Assembly: GCA_045544515.1 (NCBI GenBank) | Contig: JAZPZD010000002.1 | Coordinates: 124,001-188,000 of the forward strand | Reading direction: 5' to 3' | DNA: 64,000 nt | DNA from: RGIG8748 sp045544515 | GTDB lineage: Bacteria > Bacillota > Clostridia > UMGS1810 | Shown: positions 61,792 through 64,000 of the stretch, in pieces | Layout: every line of letters starts with the position of its first letter | Position numbering within the stretch: position 1 is the stretch's first letter | The notes under the pieces: model-generated | What the model saw: only the letters and a program-made list of their open reading frames with translations | Database searches by the model: none | What the model was told of the DNA's origin: nothing | Position numbers and translations under genes: made by a program

Positions 61792-62226
61792 TTAGAACGG
61801 CAGGTCATCATCTGCAGGAGAAGGAATAAATCCGTCCTCTGCACCAAAAGATGCCGTATTGGAGCTTGTGTTTACGGACTCTGCTGCACCGTTGTCGCCC
61901 TGGGGTCTGCTTTCTACAAAGTCAACCTCGTCTACAACGACCTCAGTTACATAAACCTTCTGTCCGTCTCTGTCGTAGTTTCTGGTCTGGATGCTTCCAA
62001 CAATACCTATCATACGACCTTTTGCAAAGTATTTTGCTATAAGCTCCGCTTGCTGACGCCATGCAACGCAGTTGATAAAGTCTGCGTCATAGTTACCCTC
62101 AGCATTTCTAAAGCGTCTGTTAATAGCAATAGAAAAGCTGCAAACGCTTACACCGTTTCCGGTAGTTCTAAGCTCGGGGTCCCTTGTCAATCTGCCAACC
62201 AAAATTGCTTTGTTCATAAATTTCAC
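61792..62226 (-). CDS. ssb: Single-stranded DNA-binding protein, 144 aa
   Basis: OB fold starting MNKAILVGRLTRDPELRTT, with RNAEGNYDADFINCVAWRQQAELIAKYFAKG, and the acidic tip DDDLPF that recruits partner proteins. ATG 62226, GGCCGGTG just upstream. Middle gene of the operon. Confidence 0.97.
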   Translation of the reverse strand: MKFMNKAILVGRLTRDPELRTTGNGVSVCSFSIAINRRFRNAEGNYDADFINCVAWRQQAELIAKYFAKGRMIGIVGSIQTRNYDRDGQKVYVTEVVVDEVDFVESRPQGDNGAAESVNTSSNTASFGAEDGFIPSPADDDLPF

Positions 62227-62235
62227 CGGCCTTTA

Positions 62236-62526
62236 CTATTTTCTTACAACTATAGTTCTCAAGATACCGTCTGTGATGTTGTATACTCTTTCGAGTTCTG
62301 CAATGAATTCAGCCTGACTTTCGAAATTAACCAAAACATAGTATCCCTCTGTTTTGTAATCGATAGGATATGCTAATCTTCTCTTGCCCCAAACATCAAC
62401 AGATTCTACTGTTGCGTTTGCCTCAATAAGAGCTTTGAACTTTTCAACTGTGGCATTGATCTGGTCTTCAGCTAAAGACGCGTCAATAACAAAGATGGTT
62501 TCGTACTTGTTCTTAACATTTTCCAT
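62236..62526 (-). CDS. rpsF: 30S ribosomal protein S6, 96 aa
   Basis: The start is ATG 62526 with AAAAGGAGGTGAAA upstream; a much longer open frame exists upstream but is not S6. KYETIFVIDASLAEDQINATVEKFKALIEAN and VWGKRRLAYPIDYKTEGYYVLVNFES are diagnostic. First gene of rpsF-ssb-rpsR. Confidence 0.97.
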   Translation of the reverse strand: MENVKNKYETIFVIDASLAEDQINATVEKFKALIEANATVESVDVWGKRRLAYPIDYKTEGYYVLVNFESQAEFIAELERVYNITDGILRTIVVRK

Positions 62527-62738
62527 TCGTTTCACCTCCTTTTGGACTTTGGCCCCGCAAAAGCGGAGCAAGGAAAAGCACACATATGCGTACACATATG
62601 CATACTCAAGTATTATATAACATAAAATGGTATTTGTCAAACACTTTTTCAAAAATAATTTGTTCTTTACAAAGTGATTTTTTTGTGTTATACTTTCGCT
62701 TGAATGTTGAGCCAAAGGGCACAGACAGGAGTTTGAGT

Positions 62739-63614
62739 ATGAATTACATTGATTTTTGCGGCGAAAAGCTGTCGCAGATTGTTCTGGGAACAGACGGGTT
62801 TTCCGAGAGGATAGACAGGCAAACCGCATTTGACCTTATGGACCTATATATTGCATCGGGCGGAAATGTCCTGGACACCGCCAGGATTTACTGCGGTGGC
62901 GAAACCGAAAAGCTTATAGGTGAATATATCAGAAAAAACGCATTGGCAGAAAAGATATTTGTTATGACAAAGTGTTCTTTTCCCGATGGGGAATCGTCAC
63001 GCCTTTCGCCAAAAGATATAGAACAAGACATAGATAACAGTCTTGCAGCTTTGGGTGTAGATGTAATAGATATGGTCTTTCTGCACAGAGATGACGAAAG
63101 AAAGAGCGTACAGCCGATTACCGATACCCTGAATTCAATGGTGCAAAAGGGCAAAATCCGTTATTTTGGTGCGTCAAACTGGACATATGACAGGATAGAC
63201 AGTGCCAACCGATATGCGTACGAAAGCGGTCTTGACGGATTTTGTGCCTCGCAGATACTCTACAACCTGGCAACGCCTGCAAAGGTGTGGGATGACACAT
63301 TAGTTTCTATGACAGAAACCGAAAAGAAAAATTACGAAGAAAACGACCTGCCCGTATTTGCGTATTGTGCACAGGCAAAGGGCTTTTTTGAAAAATACTG
63401 CAGCGGCATCCTCTCGCAAAAAGCAAAGGAAAGGTACCTTTGCAAAGAGAGTGTGGCAACATATGCCAAAATCAAGCAAAGAGCCGACCAAACAGGCGAA
63501 AGCATATCGCATACGGCACTAAAAATGCTTGCAGAGCAAAGCTCGTTTGATGTGTTTCCGATAATTTCGGCATCCAATGTCAACCAACTAAAAGACAGTC
63601 TTAACATAAAATAG
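62739..63614 (+). CDS. Aldo/keto reductase, 291 aa
   Basis: ATG 62739 has AGGAG 7 nt upstream. (beta/alpha)8 barrel with the catalytic tetrad positions: Asp and Tyr in NVLDTARIYCGGETE, Lys in VMTKCS, His in MVFLHRDD. NAD(P)H-binding end with FDVFPIISASNVNQLKDSL. Reduces aldehydes or ketones; substrate unknown. Divergent from rpsF and convergent with trmFO. Confidence 0.9.
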   Translation: MNYIDFCGEKLSQIVLGTDGFSERIDRQTAFDLMDLYIASGGNVLDTARIYCGGETEKLIGEYIRKNALAEKIFVMTKCSFPDGESSRLSPKDIEQDIDNSLAALGVDVIDMVFLHRDDERKSVQPITDTLNSMVQKGKIRYFGASNWTYDRIDSANRYAYESGLDGFCASQILYNLATPAKVWDDTLVSMTETEKKNYEENDLPVFAYCAQAKGFFEKYCSGILSQKAKERYLCKESVATYAKIKQRADQTGESISHTALKMLAEQSSFDVFPIISASNVNQLKDSLNIK

Positions 63615-63638
63615 GAGAAGGCACTTATGCCTTCTCCT
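63613..63638. terminator. Terminator between the aldo/keto reductase and trmFO
   Basis: AGGAGAAGGCA (63613-63623), CTTA loop, TGCCTTCTCCT (63628-63638). It overlaps the end of trmFO and can stop both genes. Confidence 0.75.
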
Positions 63639-64000
63639 GTATTATTTCCTTTAACTTTTCCAATGCCCTTTGAGATATAAGGGCGTTTTTTTCTCTCTTT
63701 TTGCGTACTCTCTGCCCCAGAGGCTCTATTATGCCGAATGTCACATTCATCGGCTGGAATGTACCCACAGAGCCCTCGCTTATATAATATCCCAGAGCAC
63801 CCACTGCGGTATAACGGGTAAAGTCTGTCATCTTCTTTTCGCAGATGTAGTTTGCCATATTAACTCCTGCACAAAGTCCCGATGACGCCGACTCCACATA
63901 GCCCTCGACACCTGTTATCTGCCCTGCAAAGAACACCTTGGGGTTATTAATAAGCTGATAATATTTATTAAGTACACCGGGGGAATTTATAAATGTGTTT
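63625..64000 (-). CDS. trmFO: TrmFO tRNA methyltransferase, C-terminal part (5' end outside window)
   Basis: The frame runs off the right edge. MFFAGQITGVEGYVESASSGLCAGVNMANYI and GALGYYISEGSVGTFQPMNVTFGIIEPL are diagnostic of the folate/FAD-dependent enzyme that methylates U54 of tRNA. About 125 codons are visible. Confidence 0.93.
   Translation of the reverse strand, partial: NTFINSPGVLNKYYQLINNPKVFFAGQITGVEGYVESASSGLCAGVNMANYICEKKMTDFTRYTAVGALGYYISEGSVGTFQPMNVTFGIIEPLGQRVRKKREKNALISQRALEKLKEIIQEKA

Noticed and set aside
1..64000. CRISPR arrays
   Set aside because: No regularly spaced direct repeats were found; the three boxes at 21881, 26986 and 30665 are too far apart and sit at promoters.

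Overview
The window is about 64 kb from a low-GC, Gram-positive-type bacterium. The best fit is an anaerobic, probably spore-forming member of the Clostridia (Bacillota). Evidence for this: surface-layer-homology (SLH) proteins, a BofA-like sporulation protein, a SpoIIE-type phosphatase, Agr-type peptide signalling, a T-box riboswitch, AGGAGG-type ribosome binding sites with frequent TTG/GTG starts, reverse rubrerythrin, and the rpsF-ssb-rpsR and ftsE-ftsX-M23-S41 blocks.

Positions 1-21,400 are an AT-rich accessory region. It opens with the end of an acidic protein, two PD-(D/E)XK-type nuclease candidates, a DUF262-Schlafen/AlbA_2 fusion and a 1016-residue phosphoesterase-cupin-radical SAM fusion, which together look like a defence island. 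Next comes an Agr-like quorum-sensing locus in the order regulator, kinase, AgrB, AgrD (56 codons at 11637-11807), followed by two secreted proteins. At 14,424-16,782 two convergent genes, one encoding a deoxyribosyltransferase/TIR-like protein and one a glycosyltransferase, are enclosed by perfect 73-bp inverted repeats. A tyrosine recombinase gene ends inside the right repeat. This is a strong candidate for a DNA inversion switch that swaps which gene sits behind one fixed promoter. A DUF6076 gene and a large serine recombinase close the region.

Positions 21,880-38,930 hold a signalling and cell-surface region. Three identical 20-bp direct-repeat boxes (21881, 26986, 30665) each lie exactly 8 bp upstream of a -10-like hexamer. 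They precede (i) an SLH-NlpC/P60 protein, a small membrane protein and a kinase/response-regulator pair, (ii) an SLH 5'-nucleotidase with a STAS protein and a flavodoxin-fold protein, and (iii) a long run encoding a GGDEF protein, an unknown membrane-anchored protein, an alarmone synthetase, an HD alarmone hydrolase, STAS, SpoIIE-HATPase and an HATPase-like protein. The shared boxes suggest one regulon, perhaps controlled by the regulator encoded at 26157. A 280-bp inverted-repeat element sits between the alarmone synthetase and hydrolase.

Positions 38,940-64,000 are mainly housekeeping genes: decayed gene fragments and a secreted nuclease; an oxidative-stress/iron cluster (ferritin, BFD ferredoxin, reverse rubrerythrin, PerR-like regulator); a coupled polysaccharide operon; pheST; an IS481-type element with unusually long 27-bp flanking direct repeats; a T-box-controlled HTH-cupin-acyl-CoA ligase; a DUF4143 ATPase; the ftsEX division/peptidoglycan operon; a CdaR-like regulator; bofA-like; rpsF-ssb-rpsR; an aldo/keto reductase; and the start-truncated trmFO at the edge. 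No rRNA, tRNA or CRISPR array was seen.
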